Source of the DNA: Panax quinquefolius
Lineage: Eukaryota > Streptophyta > Magnoliopsida > Apiales > Araliaceae
DNA length: 64,000 bases
Assembly (NCBI GenBank): GCA_020205615.1
Contig: CM035156.1
Coordinates: 16,333,128-16,397,127, forward strand
Direction of reading: 5' to 3'
The notes under the pieces are model-generated. The model had not been told where the DNA came from. It searched no databases and was given only the letters and a program-made list of their open reading frames with translations. Shown here piece after piece: positions 12,688 through 23,640 of the stretch. Position 1 is the stretch's first letter; every line of letters starts with the position of its first letter. Position numbers and translations under genes: made by a program.

Positions 12688-14376
12688 TTGTATCAAGGCT
12701 TGAAGAAGGCGGGTCTCAAAGAAGCCTTGAGTCTTGACACATTGATCTACCCAAAATCGGTAAAAGAATTCTACAATAACGGAGTGTTTGAAAACAACAC
12801 CATTACCGTGAAAGTAAGGAACGTCCAAATCAAATTAAGAGCTGAAGACATCAATCTAGCCCTAGGGCTCAAATCTGAAGGGTATCCGTCCTTAGATGGA
12901 ATAGACTTCCATAAAGGTCTCAAGAAAATGCATCACAAGAAATCACCCTCTGTCAAAGGATACAAAAAGGAGTTTCCACAGAGGTATGAGTTTCTGGCTG
13001 ACATTGTTGGAAAATGCATATGTTGTAAAAGCTCAGGTCATGACTCTGTGAATGAAATACAACTCAAACTCATGACTGCCATATGCTATAAAATTCAACT
13101 AAACTATGGGGCTTTATTACTTGAATGGATTGGAAAATGGTTGGTTAGCTCCAAGAAGATAAAGAGCTCTCAGAAGATGCTCTACAGACGATTTATCAGC
13201 ATTATCCTACAGGCTGCTCTTGGTGACCTGATTGAGGATGATGAAGGAGAAGCCATAAACCCAAATCGACGAATGACCCAGCAGTTATTTGAAAATTGGA
13301 AGAGAAATCTAGCTGAAAATGTGAAGTTGATGTCTGAATCCAGTGGTCGAACTGGTGAGATAAAAGGAACAGGAGTGCCAGGGAATATGTCTGTTGTCAA
13401 GGAAACTGAAGAAGAAGGAGAAGAAACTAACCAAGGAGAACCCATTGCTTTAATCAGAAAGAGCAAAGGGAAAAGGAAAGCTAGAACTACAGAAGAACCT
13501 CAAGGATCCACCACCAACAAGCTTGTAGTGTCCTCAGAAATTGAGACTCTAAGGATCCTAAGGAGAAAGGAACAGCAAGCAGAGGCAGAAGAAGATAGAG
13601 CAACTATATCTTAGTTGCTGAAGTTGAGTAAGACCAGCCACAAAAGAAAAAAGCCATCAGCCTCTTCGATCGTCGAGTCTCCTCCGATCGTAGAGCCTAG
13701 ACCAAACAAGGAAGCAGCTGCATCAAATATCTTGGCTGATCTGAAGGACACAATTGAAGAGAGTCATGAGGCTGTAGCACAGCCTAAAAGGCCAAGAAGG
13801 AAACTGGTTAAGAAGTATATTCTTGCCAATGAAGAAGTGCTAAGAAGGGAAACAAAAGAACTGAGTGCTAAAAAGGAACCAGCAAGTGAATGTCAAGTAG
13901 TCATGGCTCCTGCTGAGGGAGAGACACCTAAAGATCTAATGATAGAAGGTGCTCATACTTTAGGGGAGATTCCTGAAGATCTTCCACCAGAGGATGCTCC
14001 AGTTGAGGGGGAGCTATTGATATTTCAAAAGAATGATCAAGCTGAGGGGGAGGACCATGACACCTCAATAGCTGAAAAAGAAATTCCAAGAGGAGATAAT
14101 GAAGAACTTGAAACAATCGACATAATGGAATCCTCCAGTGAAAACAAAGAAGAAGATGATGAGATTGAGATCATAGTTGTAGGCATTGATGGACACAGAA
14201 GAGCCACCTATGAGCAACTATTTGCATATCTTCCTATGATGCCCTTCCACCGAGCTCAAATTCTGAACTCTTGGGATCACATGTTCTGGAGTTTCAAAGA
14301 GTATCCAAATATCTCGAAGATTTGCAAATGGAATCCTGTGGAAATTCAATTTTGCCAAGAAGCTTCTCTCCAATGA
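12688..14376 (+). pseudogene. Sirevirus env-like frame, one in-frame stop
   Basis: A single frame is open from 12688 to 14376 except for a TAG at 13612-13614, about 562 codons in all. The first part (to about residue 230) resembles the plant putative transposon-protein domain found downstream of pol in Sireviruses: KSVKEFYNN, VKVRNVQIKLRAEDINLALGL, and a following helical block. The second part is acidic and low in complexity with basic patches (KRPRRKLVKK). The role of these frames is unknown. I see no clear signal peptide or membrane segment, so the env label rests on position only. Confidence 0.7.
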
Positions 14377-14541
14377 CCCTTCCTCGGAAAACACACTTGA
14401 GTACTATCTATCCCCACTCCTTTCGAAATTAATCACTTGCCGCCACCACCCTCGGTTAATCAATTCTATGAATTCCATGATGGTTGGAAGTAATTCTTCA
14501 TCCATCGAATCAATTTCCGATTCTGAGAATCTTTAAATTAC

Positions 14542-15470
14542 ATGGCGAGGAACCAAATAAGATCAACTCCCAATGCTCCCTCACTTACTACCTCTACGAT
14601 CCACGACTCTGGCCCCACGGTAGAGTATCCACCACAAATCGTAGAGTCACTAAGCTCCAACATCCAAACACAGGCCCCTCCTTCGATATTCCCTCCTCAT
14701 CTAGAAATGAATGCTTCAATCTTGAACTTGCTCTCTCTCACTTTGCGCAAGATAAATTCAAGAAAGACGTCACCTCCCTCACAAATTCCAAATCTAGATG
14801 AAATCCTGTCAGAACTATCCACAAAGGTTGATTTGTCAGCCATGTCTGAGAAAGTGATCAAAGAACTAGACGAGAGCCTTGAATATCATACTGCACTGAT
14901 ACAGCTGAGATTGACATCAATGATCAACGCTGCAAACAATCTTCCAAGCTCACTGAGCTCCGAACTGTCTAAAACACTTAAAGAGATTATCAAAGAAATG
15001 CTACAAAGCATAAAGGACAGGGATGATATTCACTTCTTCGTAGCTAAAAGACATCGGGATGCTGTCTTGATTCTACAGAAAACTCAAGAATCTCAGAACC
15101 AACTGATGATACAAAGCATCCAAAATCTTCAGACTACTGTCAAAGAATTTCAACAATTCTATGTCGTGATAGCCAAGAAATGACAACATTCTCTCCATCC
15201 TTCAGCAAAGGGAAGCTAGGTCTGAAGCTCTAATCGAAGAAAATAGAGAAGACATTGCTCATACCAAGAGTTAGCTCAACGAGCTTGTTCAAGGCCTTAA
15301 TTGTCTTTCAGATGACATTCGTACCCTTGATGCTGACATAAAGGGGGAAAACAAAGGTAAAGGAGGAGATCAGGGAGGCAAAGGCAAAGGCAGAGGTCTC
15401 CAACCTCCATCCTCAAAGAATCCTTCTGCAAGGAAAATCCACCAGCAGACTCTACGATCCAGCCATTAGA
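14542..15470 (+). pseudogene. Coiled-coil frame downstream of env-like frame
   Basis: A frame from ATG 14542 (MARNQIRSTPNAP) runs to TGA at 15181-15183. It begins Pro/Ser-rich and becomes helical and heptad-like (residues about 90-210). A one-base shift near 15180 continues the helical region (SILQQREARSEALIEENRED) into a Gly/Lys-rich tail near 15350-15400. It is probably the C-terminal coiled coil of the same env-like region, separated from it by 14377-14541. Confidence 0.55.
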
Positions 15471-15925
15471 CTCAACGATCTGATCAGCAGGAAATATTAA
15501 TGGCTCAACCTTTAAGAAGTCTAGGGCCAACCACCAGTTCTCATACGGTAACAACAATAGGTCTAAGAATGCCAATTGGAGATCCTGCATTCATGAATAG
15601 ACATGATCACAATCCAAGGCTAAGCCCAAGTGAGCTGGAAGATCCGCCGGAAGAGATGAAGCAAATGAAGAGGAGAGAGGTGAGGAATATGCAAATCCTC
15701 CAAGAAGCAAAAGGCCAAAGAAATAGAGATAAGTTGAATTTTAAATTGTATTGATGTAATCATTCGTAAATGTAAAATCTGTCTCCATACATCAATAAAT
15801 TCATGCTTATTCTCTAGAAATTTCAGCTGCTCACTGAAATGCTAAGTCATGTTTACTTTTCTGCAACTGCATATAAAACTTTATATTTATAACAACAAAT
15901 CTCCTTGGTTATATCAACATCAAAT

Positions 15926-15935
15926 AGGGGGAGAT
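15926..15935 (+). other. Polypurine tract of the copia element
   Basis: AGGGGGAGAT lies directly before the 3' LTR start (TGTTGGAAG at 15936). This is the plus-strand primer site. Confidence 0.88.
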
Positions 15936-17408
15936 TGTTGGAAGAATGCATATTGTGATTTGATGTTTTATGAAACTACTCATGATTATGTAAAGTCCTT
16001 CAAATAATATATGTACAAGGACTTAGTGATAGATCAAAAGTGTTAGGTTGATCTTAGCCTTTAATGTTCACTTGTATAGATAAAGAGATCAAATCTGTTA
16101 GGTTGATCTATGGCTAGAAAGAAATAGATAGACTTGCAGTCTATCCGGATGATCAACAGAATGCAGAAGCTAAGGCAGGATCGTAGTGCTGAGATGATCG
16201 TAGTGTATCTGCCTTGAAGGGCCTCTCCACGAATCGAAGTGTGGTCCAGACGTTTGCCGAAACTAACTCAAAGATTGTAGTGTTAAAATATCGTAGTGCG
16301 CTCTCGAAAATGTAGAGTTTGCAAGACGAGTAAGTGAAGAACGTAGTGTACAAATCCTTGTGAGAAATCGTAGTGATCTCTTATGAACAGGCACCAATAT
16401 GACAAGAAACTACGATATTGATAGTAGAGTGTCATCTGCTTTATGTCAGAAACATCAAGCCCTATCGTTCATCTGAAGATGGACTCCAACAAATATGGAA
16501 TGGGTTTTGAACGTTGAAGCTCTCACCAGTCCCAACGTACAAAAGATATCCTTAGTATTGATCAAAAGAAACGTACTCAAGAAGCTAAGAAAAGGACCAT
16601 TGGGCAGAGGAAAACACCTTTTGAAGTGTTAGGTAAGAAAGTAATCTGCTGTGTCAGTGGGCCAGAGTGTAATTCAGAAGATGTGCAGAAAAGTCTCTAT
16701 CAAAGCTCAGAAATGTCAAAACGCATTTAATGGCTCATCAAATGACTTCAACGGATAGATTTCAAGATCACATATATACAGATCAAAGACAGATGAAAAG
16801 AGCAGCAAGTATTGAACGAAAAAAAAATGCATAAGAACACTTAACGCTCAACTCTACGATCTAAGAAAAAGGAAAAGCTTGCTCAGCTATTCAGTTCTTT
16901 CGAACAAGTGCTTACTAGAAACTGAATAGCATCAATCACGATCTAAACAACATTCAATCAATCAAGTAAGAGTTCCGTGTCCGAAGGACTTGAAGAGTTC
17001 TAAGTGAATCTGAGAGACCAAGTCTGCTTTGGGACTTGAAGAGTTCAATAGTGAACTAAGAAGTACCTAGACTGCTGGTCTAAAAGGAATCTGTGAGATT
17101 CAAGAAGTGTAACAGACATCCTTATTGGATTTCCTATTCAAGGAGTATAAGAGTGGACTAGGAGCTTTTAATGCTCTGAACCACTTAAAACTATTGTGTT
17201 CATTAATTGCTATAACTGCAATACCAGTTATAACTGTCATAACTGCCTCAATCTCATTAACTCAAGATATATAACATAAGGTTTTTTTACATATACTCAT
17301 TCCGCTGTTTATTGATTACCATCAACTTAAAAAGATTAAAAGAAAAAGTTTTAATTATCTATTCAACTCCCCCTTCTAGATATCTATCGTGCCTACAGGG
17401 AACTAGCA
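15936..17408 (+). repeat. 3' LTR of the copia element
   Basis: It begins TGTTGGAAGAATGC like the 5' LTR and ends AACTAGCA. It is 11 bases shorter than the 5' LTR. The ATCGTAGTG motif series is better preserved here, with clear copies at about 16179, 16196, 16290 and 16366. Confidence 0.95.
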
Positions 17409-17413
17409 CTTGG
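17409..17413. repeat. Target site duplication CTTGG, right
   Basis: Exact repeat of 5028-5032, next to the 3' LTR end. Confidence 0.93.
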
Positions 17414-17622
17414 AAACACTGATTAAGTGGATATACTCAAGAGTGCGGGCATCTTTTTTTGTGTTCAACTATGCAGAGACCTATGTATCCAATAGAACCA
17501 TCACGCCCTTATTGTATTGATCTCGCGATGGTGTTCCTCTACTTGCACATTCGTCACTACCTGGGAGAATATACACCTCTACTCTGGAGAACGTCTATGT
17601 CATCTACCAATCTACCAGTAAG
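17414..17622. other. Interior fragment of the Tat element between two insertions
   Basis: About 210 bases, less AT-rich than their surroundings, join the sequence that ends at 5032 across the copia insertion. The plus strand is largely open (17459-17641, partly running into the next LTR). I recognise no domain. Confidence 0.5.
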
Positions 17623-19732
17623 TGTGACGCCCCCAAAATAGGTATACAACACCCATTCTGAGTCGCCAAATACATGGTACAAAAAACAAACTACAACTTT
17701 AATAATACAATTGTCGTGCAAAATACGACAACACATACTATGAGTTTAAATACAAATATTATCTTCTAGACAATATCAACACTCAAATAAGTCCTCATTA
17801 CAATTATTCATACACTATTTTACGTAAATAGTGAGGATTTGCTAAAACATCTTTCTGAACCATCACTCCATACCCAGACTCGATCCTGCTATGTTCTCAC
17901 CTCCCGAGAAGAAAAATGGAACAAAAAGGAAAAGAGTGAGCTCAACTAGCCCAGTAAAGAATATTATGACTAAGATAATATACAAAAAATTATCATTAGT
18001 CTTCAACAGGAAAAATCGATAGAATATAATGTATAAATAGCTTATCCAAGATCAATAATACTCCATAATAACCAATTGTGAAGCGAAATTCAAAAATAAA
18101 GATCAAAACATGGATACAATCAAAAATAGTAACCATAATAGACATCTTGGACAAAAAGAAAATTTTTATTTTTCGATGAATAAAGTGTCGTGATAAATGA
18201 ATAGTCTTGTCAGTATCGTGAATAGTAACTCTCACACAAAAAGTTCCAAATTTGATTAAAAAGTTCAAACCAATATTTTGGCATAATGATATTGAAGAAA
18301 ATAATATCATTTCGAAAGAAAATAACATCCCTTACCTCAAAATAATCGTACTTCTGACTGAATTTCGGATATAGTGCTGACAGAAACTTGCACCGTATAG
18401 CAACACTCAAAGTATCAAAATACTCACAAGAATACGATCGATAATATAGAGAGAGAAAGAGAGACAACTTGTTTCTGGTGTGATTTTCAATTCTAACTTA
18501 GCCCTCTATTTATAGGAAAATGTTATAATGCCAAAGGAGACTAAATTAATAAAATATTAATAATTCTTATCTTTTCTCTACGCATGCTAGGTTGGACAAT
18601 CAGTCATCTTTGAACAAAATTAACAGCCCATGTGCATTCAACACCAACCAAAAAATGGGTCCCACCCATAATTTAATTAAAATCATTTTATTTTCCAAAA
18701 CTTCAGTAATTCAAAAAAAATAGCCCGTTTATCAGAAAAATATGAATTTTATGTCCATTCCACACGAAATCGAATTCTCTACAACTTTATAGCTTTGAGT
18801 TTCTCCAAATTCCAAACCAAAAATATCCGAAATCCACAAACGAATGATTTTAATACCTCCATTCCAGACAAAAAATACCGATAAAACACCTCAAAGATTA
18901 ATTCCTTCATTTATAACCACATAAAATAAATAAATCCATCATTTATATCCACATCAAATAAATATTTCTTTATCATATAAATCAATAATTAATTATTCAC
19001 AAATAATATTACAGAATCACAATTATGACAACCAGACCGTTCCCAGGAAAGAGGGGGCTTTCCAATAAAGATTTCTCTATACTGGCGGGCAATTAGGTGA
19101 CCAAACCTCTCCTTGACAGAACTTTCTAGACATTTCCAATAATGCTATCTAATAATATTATTCAAATAATATGAATTATTGATCGATAATGGAAAATATT
19201 GTGCCGGTGATAATTATTGAAACAACAATAATATTAAATATCAATGCATTAATTATTGAATCAATAAAATAAAATATTGAACAAGAATCATCTGTAACAA
19301 TTATTGAGTAGTGCCTTCTTACGCATTTAATCAATAATTCAACAATATTAATGCAATACTGCGCCATCTTTATGCGACCGTGCGTATTCATCGTATTTTA
19401 ACCACCGTAATCCAATGATGTTAATTGTAACAATTACGCCAAGTTATTTATAAAAACTCATACTTTATCGCTTTCTTCATCCGATGCTTATTCTCATTAT
19501 GAGCCCCAATGAATGGTCAGCAAATCGTATTTAATATTCCCAACAAAAAGAATATTCCACGACCAAAAGAATATTCCTCGACAAAAATGAATATTTTATA
19601 ACCACTTGCTTATTTTGTAAAATTTGCACATTTCACCCATAACCAAAGCATTATATCAAATTAACACCTTATTAATTTAGAATAATGAATAGAGAAAATT
19701 CAATTTTATTTATAATAAGTTGGGGTATTACA
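17623..19732 (-). mobile_element. Family A-related LTR, reverse strand, no target duplication
   Basis: Plus strand reads TGTGACGCCCCC at 17623 and GGGGTATTACA at 19732, the two family A ends in reverse. At about 2.1 kb it is shorter than other family A LTRs (2.6-2.8 kb); interior blocks are missing, for example much of the TTTGGC...GTGCAAAGATGAA array. The flanks GTAAG (left) and AATTA (right) do not match. So this is not a simple solo-LTR insertion; recombination or a deletion at one edge is likely. Confidence 0.8.
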
Positions 19733-20147
19733 AATTATCTGGGAACATGGCCTTGAAAGCGGGAATCTGCATCAACTATTGGCGGAAATTTTCCATTTCC
19801 TCTTGCTTCCTCTGCATCTCCAGCATCATAGCCATCATCATCCCTTGTTCTTCATGTACTTCCTTTAACACCTTGAGCATCTCCAGTTGCACAACATTTG
19901 CCTGCTCTTCACTTTCTTCCTCGTCTTGCCTTCCCGCGCCTGTCTGCCTGACATTCGTTAATTATTGATCAGCCATGTATGGTGATGTTGAACTTCCTTC
20001 TGAGGCGTCTTCAAGAATGGGTTGATCGAGATCTAGATTCACGCCTTGAAAAGCTTGACTCGCTTGCCTTGGAACTGGACCCGGTGAGGTAATGCTATTT
20101 GTTGGTGAAGCTATTCCTGTTGTCCTCCCACTTCGAGTTGTGGACAT
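19733..20147 (-). pseudogene. Tat element gag, N-terminal fragment
   Basis: The reading frame starts at ATG 20147 (MSTTRSGRTTGIASPTN), 21 bases after the PBS on the element strand. It is Ser/Pro-rich, then meets TAA after YMADQ. In the same frame it continues with a Glu/Gln/Met-rich helical stretch (VVQLEMLKVLKEVHEEQG) typical of the coiled coil early in plant gypsy gag, with another stop, and is cut at 19733 by the family A LTR. Confidence 0.65.
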
Positions 20148-20167
20148 ACTCTTCACTAATTCTACAC

Positions 20168-20185
20168 TCCCCAGCAGAGTCGCCA
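20168..20185 (-). other. Primer binding site, tRNA-Arg type
   Basis: The reverse strand reads TGGCGACTCTGCTGGGGA, the PBS known from Ogre and other Tat-lineage elements, a few bases inside the LTR end at 20192. Confidence 0.85.
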
Positions 20186-20191
20186 AATAAA

Positions 20192-20951
20192 TGTGGGCAA
20201 GGAAATCGTGCCTTGGAAGCTAGGGTTTCGTGTTGGCTGAGGAGGAGAGAAATCCATAAAGAGAACGGAATTAATTGGTTGATTGAAGAGGGGAGAACGA
20301 CAGGTGGGTGATTACTCCAACAATGCGTGGCAGAACTCCTAGAATCCGGGAACCGTGTTAGGGTAGCAGGGATTCCAAGAGCCTTCTTGAGTCCTTCGAG
20401 TTGAGAGAATGTCCAAACTCTTTTTAGTGTTTTTAGGTAGAATATCCCAACCTTTAAGTCACCAAAAAGTGTCCTTTTTGATCTTCCAAGAGTCCAAATC
20501 CTGAGTCTGAAGAGAGGTCCAAACCCTTTAGTGCTTTTAGGTGGAAAATCCAAGCCTTTAAGTCACCAAAAAGAGTTCCCCTCCCCTTCCTAAAATGGAA
20601 GGGGCATTTATAGAGTTTCCTGGAATTAAGTAGTCACATGTTAGGCACATGTTTTTAGGAAAATTTCAGAAATACCCTTTAGTCATTAGAATAATGCCCA
20701 TATTGCCCTGTCCATCTAGCCACCAATCCAATCCCTCAATCAATTCCCAAAACGAGCTGTCTCCATGAGCCTTCTGCCTCAGGACCCGTAGAGGCTTCTC
20801 TCGAATCTCGCCTATTTATTTTTGACTTTTTCGTTTTCATTCCATTAGGTTATGCGAACCCTAATTTGCACATTTAATAAGGTCGCGGAACTCTAATTGT
20901 GCATTTAATTCAATTAGGTCATGTGAACCCTAATTTGCATTTGGGCCCACA
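20192..20951 (-). repeat. Tat element 5' LTR, 760 bp
   Basis: On the element strand it starts TGTGGGCCC at 20951 and ends TTGCCCACA at 20192, giving matching inverted ends. It contains two near copies of a block with TTTAGTG(C)TTTTAGGT(G/A)GAA and AAGTCACCAAAAAG (about 20425-20470 and 20530-20575). The part 20637-20951 matches the 3' LTR fragment at 2445-2757. Confidence 0.85.
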
Positions 20952-22834
20952 GTATATATTCCGTAAACAACTATGGCCTATGAGTAATATTGTTAGGGAT
21001 ATCAAATTTTAATCTAAAAAAAGTGTTTGAAATAAAGTGTCATCATTTATATTAGTCTGAGTATATATCTTGTGATTGGTTATGCAATAAAATATTATTA
21101 AAATATTAAATGACACATCATTCGATGAGATTTAAAAAAAATTGAGACCTCTATCATTACTCAAAACAATTTCTCCGATCAAAAGATTTTAAAGCAGATC
21201 CAATTGCCAGTCACCAAATTTCACCTCCATTGCAAACCCACCTTACATTTTCACATCCAACAAGAGTTGATGTAAAATGGAAATATGAGGGAACTTTCTC
21301 AAACTAAGTATTAATTCTGGTGTTGTCATACAACTTACCTTAACAAGTAAAAGCAACAATCAAATGCTGCTATAATTTAATTTGCAGCGTTAATTGAATC
21401 AGATAGTTGGAGATTTGGAGGGGGGAAATAGAGCATTAATCCGGCTTGAGCAACGAGGGTGCAGGTCGTGCTTGTGCTTTTCACGATCATGAAATGGGGC
21501 CTGAACAACAACATAGATTATAGCAAAGCGGAAAATTTTCAACTATGACAGGATAGAAAATTTGCGCGTACATGTTATAGCATCATACGAATAATGGAAA
21601 GTTATCTCAACAATGACGGGAAATAATTCAACCAATAATTGATTGGGAAATAACTGATCAGTAGGGGTTTGCAATTCACTCTTGTGACAGCTAGCATTTC
21701 TTTACGTAGAACACGTGGAGATGCTGCTTCCGGTAAAGGAGAAAAAGCCAGTGCATGGTCCAAAAATAAAATCACGTAGAAGTTGAACTTTGGAAGAATG
21801 ATGATATTGATACACTCTTCTAATTTACCACATGTCAATCGCTTTAGGTTCCCATTACTTCACAATTTCTCAATGAAATACAAATATTCCCCTCCCGTTT
21901 GATATCCCATCTCTTTCATTCATTCATAAGAGAGATCCCTTCCATCCATGATACCTGGATCCTTTGGAAGATTAAGGTTTGAAACATGCAAGTTACAATA
22001 ACCTTATCATGGAAGACCGACGACAAGGAAAATACCTGTAGCTAGCAAAGTATGTGAAGGTGGAAATGTATTCATTCCCAATTCTACTGATTTAATATCA
22101 ACTATTTAACTTGAGATAGTAACATGCATGCAGGATAATAGAAGAATAGACGACAAAGAACCAAGCTGATGAAATCTAAAAAACAAAGAAATAGCAATGA
22201 ATTGGGAATTTAATAAGTGTTAGACATCACAAATGCATGTAATTAATCAACTCCTAATAAAACTAAAGATAATTACTATAGATGATAGTTAAAAAGACGT
22301 GTAGGTATATTGGGCTATGCATGTATTATCTTCAGTCATTTTGAACATAGAATGGAAAAAGGTTCAAGTAGTGATACAGTATATTACAAGTACTGATCAA
22401 CTTACATATAGGACCAAAAGGTCGATTTTTCCAATGGTTAGAAGCCATATTGTTTAGATATAGCTAGGAATATATGCAAGTCTTAGTTGCCTGATGTAGA
22501 TCGAATATAACATTCACAAAATGCTCTCTCGATCACTTGTTTGTAAATTGAATAATACAACCTAAATTAGTAGTAATACATTAATAGAATAATAGTACCT
22601 AAACTATAACACACTTAGTAGTAATATATTCATGTTTCTTTCCACAACTACATCAGATAAGGGGACAATATGTTCACAACATAGGCACTAGATGCATGTT
22701 ATATTATCTAACCAACCCCAAACAAAACACAATAATAATTAATAGGACAACATATGTACACACAATAAGCAATAGACGAAACACTCAAGAAGCATAATTA
22801 ACATATCGATCACTTAATGAAGTTAGTTAATCTT

Positions 22835-22875
<41 letters not shown>

Positions 22876-22966
22876 AATCACAAGCAAGCAAATTAAATGC
22901 CTACAAAGTTGAGAAAAACGTAAAATCAAGTGAGTCACAAACAAAAGAATCCACAGCTATTAGCTC
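20952..22966. other. Intergenic DNA, no gene found
   Basis: About 2 kb up to the N gap. It is AT-rich with many short stops in all frames. The segment 21600-21960 is slightly richer in GC and its reverse strand is open for 78 codons (21602-21838), but I recognise nothing in it. A long (AT)n tract lies at 22836-22873. Confidence 0.6.
22836..22873. repeat. (AT)n microsatellite
   Basis: About 19 uninterrupted AT units, shortly before the N gap. Such tracts are common assembly break points. Confidence 0.95.
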
Positions 22967-23066
22967 NNNNNNNNNNNNNNNNNNNNNNNNNNNNNNNNNN
23001 NNNNNNNNNNNNNNNNNNNNNNNNNNNNNNNNNNNNNNNNNNNNNNNNNNNNNNNNNNNNNNNNNN
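22967..23066. other. Assembly gap of exactly 100 N
   Basis: A fixed-size run of N, the usual placeholder for a gap of unknown length. The missing DNA includes most of the 5' LTR of the family A element that resumes at 23067. Confidence 0.98.
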
Positions 23067-23431
23067 AACGATAATTTGTTGTACATTATCTTAGTCATAA
23101 TATTCTTCTTTTTGGCTAGTTGAGCTCACCCTTTTCCTTGTTGTTCCATTTTTCTTCTCGGGAGGCGAGAATGTAGCGAGTACTTAGTCGAGGTATGGAA
23201 TGAAGGTTCTAGAGAGAGTTGTTTAGTAGTCCTCACCATTTTGTAAAATAATGTATCAATAATTATGATGGGGATTTATTTGCGTGTGGATATTGTCTAG
23301 ATGTCAATATCTCATCGTATTTAAACTCACGCTTTATATGTTGTAATAATAAAGTTGTAGTTATTTACGTACCATGTATTTGGCGACTTCGAGAATGGGT
23401 TGGATGGAATGGACCTATTTTGGGGCGTCAC
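23067..23431 (+). repeat. 5' LTR, last 365 bp
   Basis: It matches the ends of the LTRs at 29292, 32609 and 37934: TTGAGCTCACCC, CTCGGGAGGCGAGAATGTAG, GTAATAATAAAGTTGTAG and a TTGGGGCGTCAC end. The upstream part is in the N gap. Confidence 0.9.
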
Positions 23432-23434
23432 GGT

Positions 23435-23445
23435 TGGTATCGAGC
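23435..23445 (+). other. Degraded primer binding site
   Basis: TGGTATCGAGC is found three bases after the LTR end; it resembles the initiator tRNA-Met PBS TGGTATCAGAGC with changes in the last bases. Confidence 0.65.
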
Positions 23446-23640
23446 TTAGGGATATGATCTCCATGCGGAGATCGGGGAATAGAACTAGGAGGGAGAGGCG
23501 AGTAAATCCTTCGCTAGTGTGTCCTACCTAAGCTTATTTGTTAGTTGGTCAAGATATAGGGATATTATGTGATATATTGATTTCCTTAATTAACCCTTGT
23601 TTTATAACGATGTTTGAGAATGTCGACCGAGAATATTAAC

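Larger units (their letters stand above)
5033..17408 (+). mobile_element. Full-length Sirevirus-type Ty1-copia retrotransposon, 12,376 bp
   Basis: The element is bounded by two LTRs (5033-6516 and 15936-17408) and a CTTGG duplication. The PBS matches initiator tRNA-Met and a polypurine tract precedes the 3' LTR. The order gag, protease, integrase, RT, RNase H is the copia order. About 4 kb of extra sequence between RNase H and the 3' LTR, with long env-like and coiled-coil frames, together with a long two-knuckle gag, fits the Sirevirus (SIRE/Maximus) lineage. All main frames carry stops or shifts, so this copy cannot encode its own proteins. By eye, the LTRs differ at several positions per 100 bases, so the insertion is not very recent. 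Confidence 0.93.
2445..20951 (-). mobile_element. Tat-lineage Ty3-gypsy element, reverse strand, gutted and nested
   Basis: On the reverse strand the order is 5' LTR (20951 to 20192), PBS (20185 to 20168), gag start (20147 to about 19733), a gap filled by a family A LTR (17623-19732), an internal fragment (17622-17409), the copia insertion (17408-5033), a 3' non-coding region (5032-2758), and a 3' LTR fragment (2757-2445). The two LTR pieces match (for example 20637-20951 with 2445-2757) and both carry the GGGCCCACA end. The PBS matching the tRNA-Arg 3' end and the repeat-rich 3' region point to the Tat (Ogre/Retand) group. Protease, RT, RNase H and integrase are absent, so this is a large deletion derivative. 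Confidence 0.8.

Noticed and set aside
12604..13466. Reverse-strand frames opposite the env-like region
   Set aside because: They are shadows of the forward env-like frame, which has better length and family resemblance.
20095..20553. 152-codon reverse frame in the Tat 5' LTR
   Set aside because: It lies across the LTR, the PBS and the gag leader, so it is leader sequence. It has no recognisable domain.
21602..21838. Possible gene fragment on the reverse strand
   Set aside because: The 78-codon frame has a protein-like middle (HALAFSPLPEAASPRVLRKE), but there is no family I recognise and no splice-consistent extension was found.
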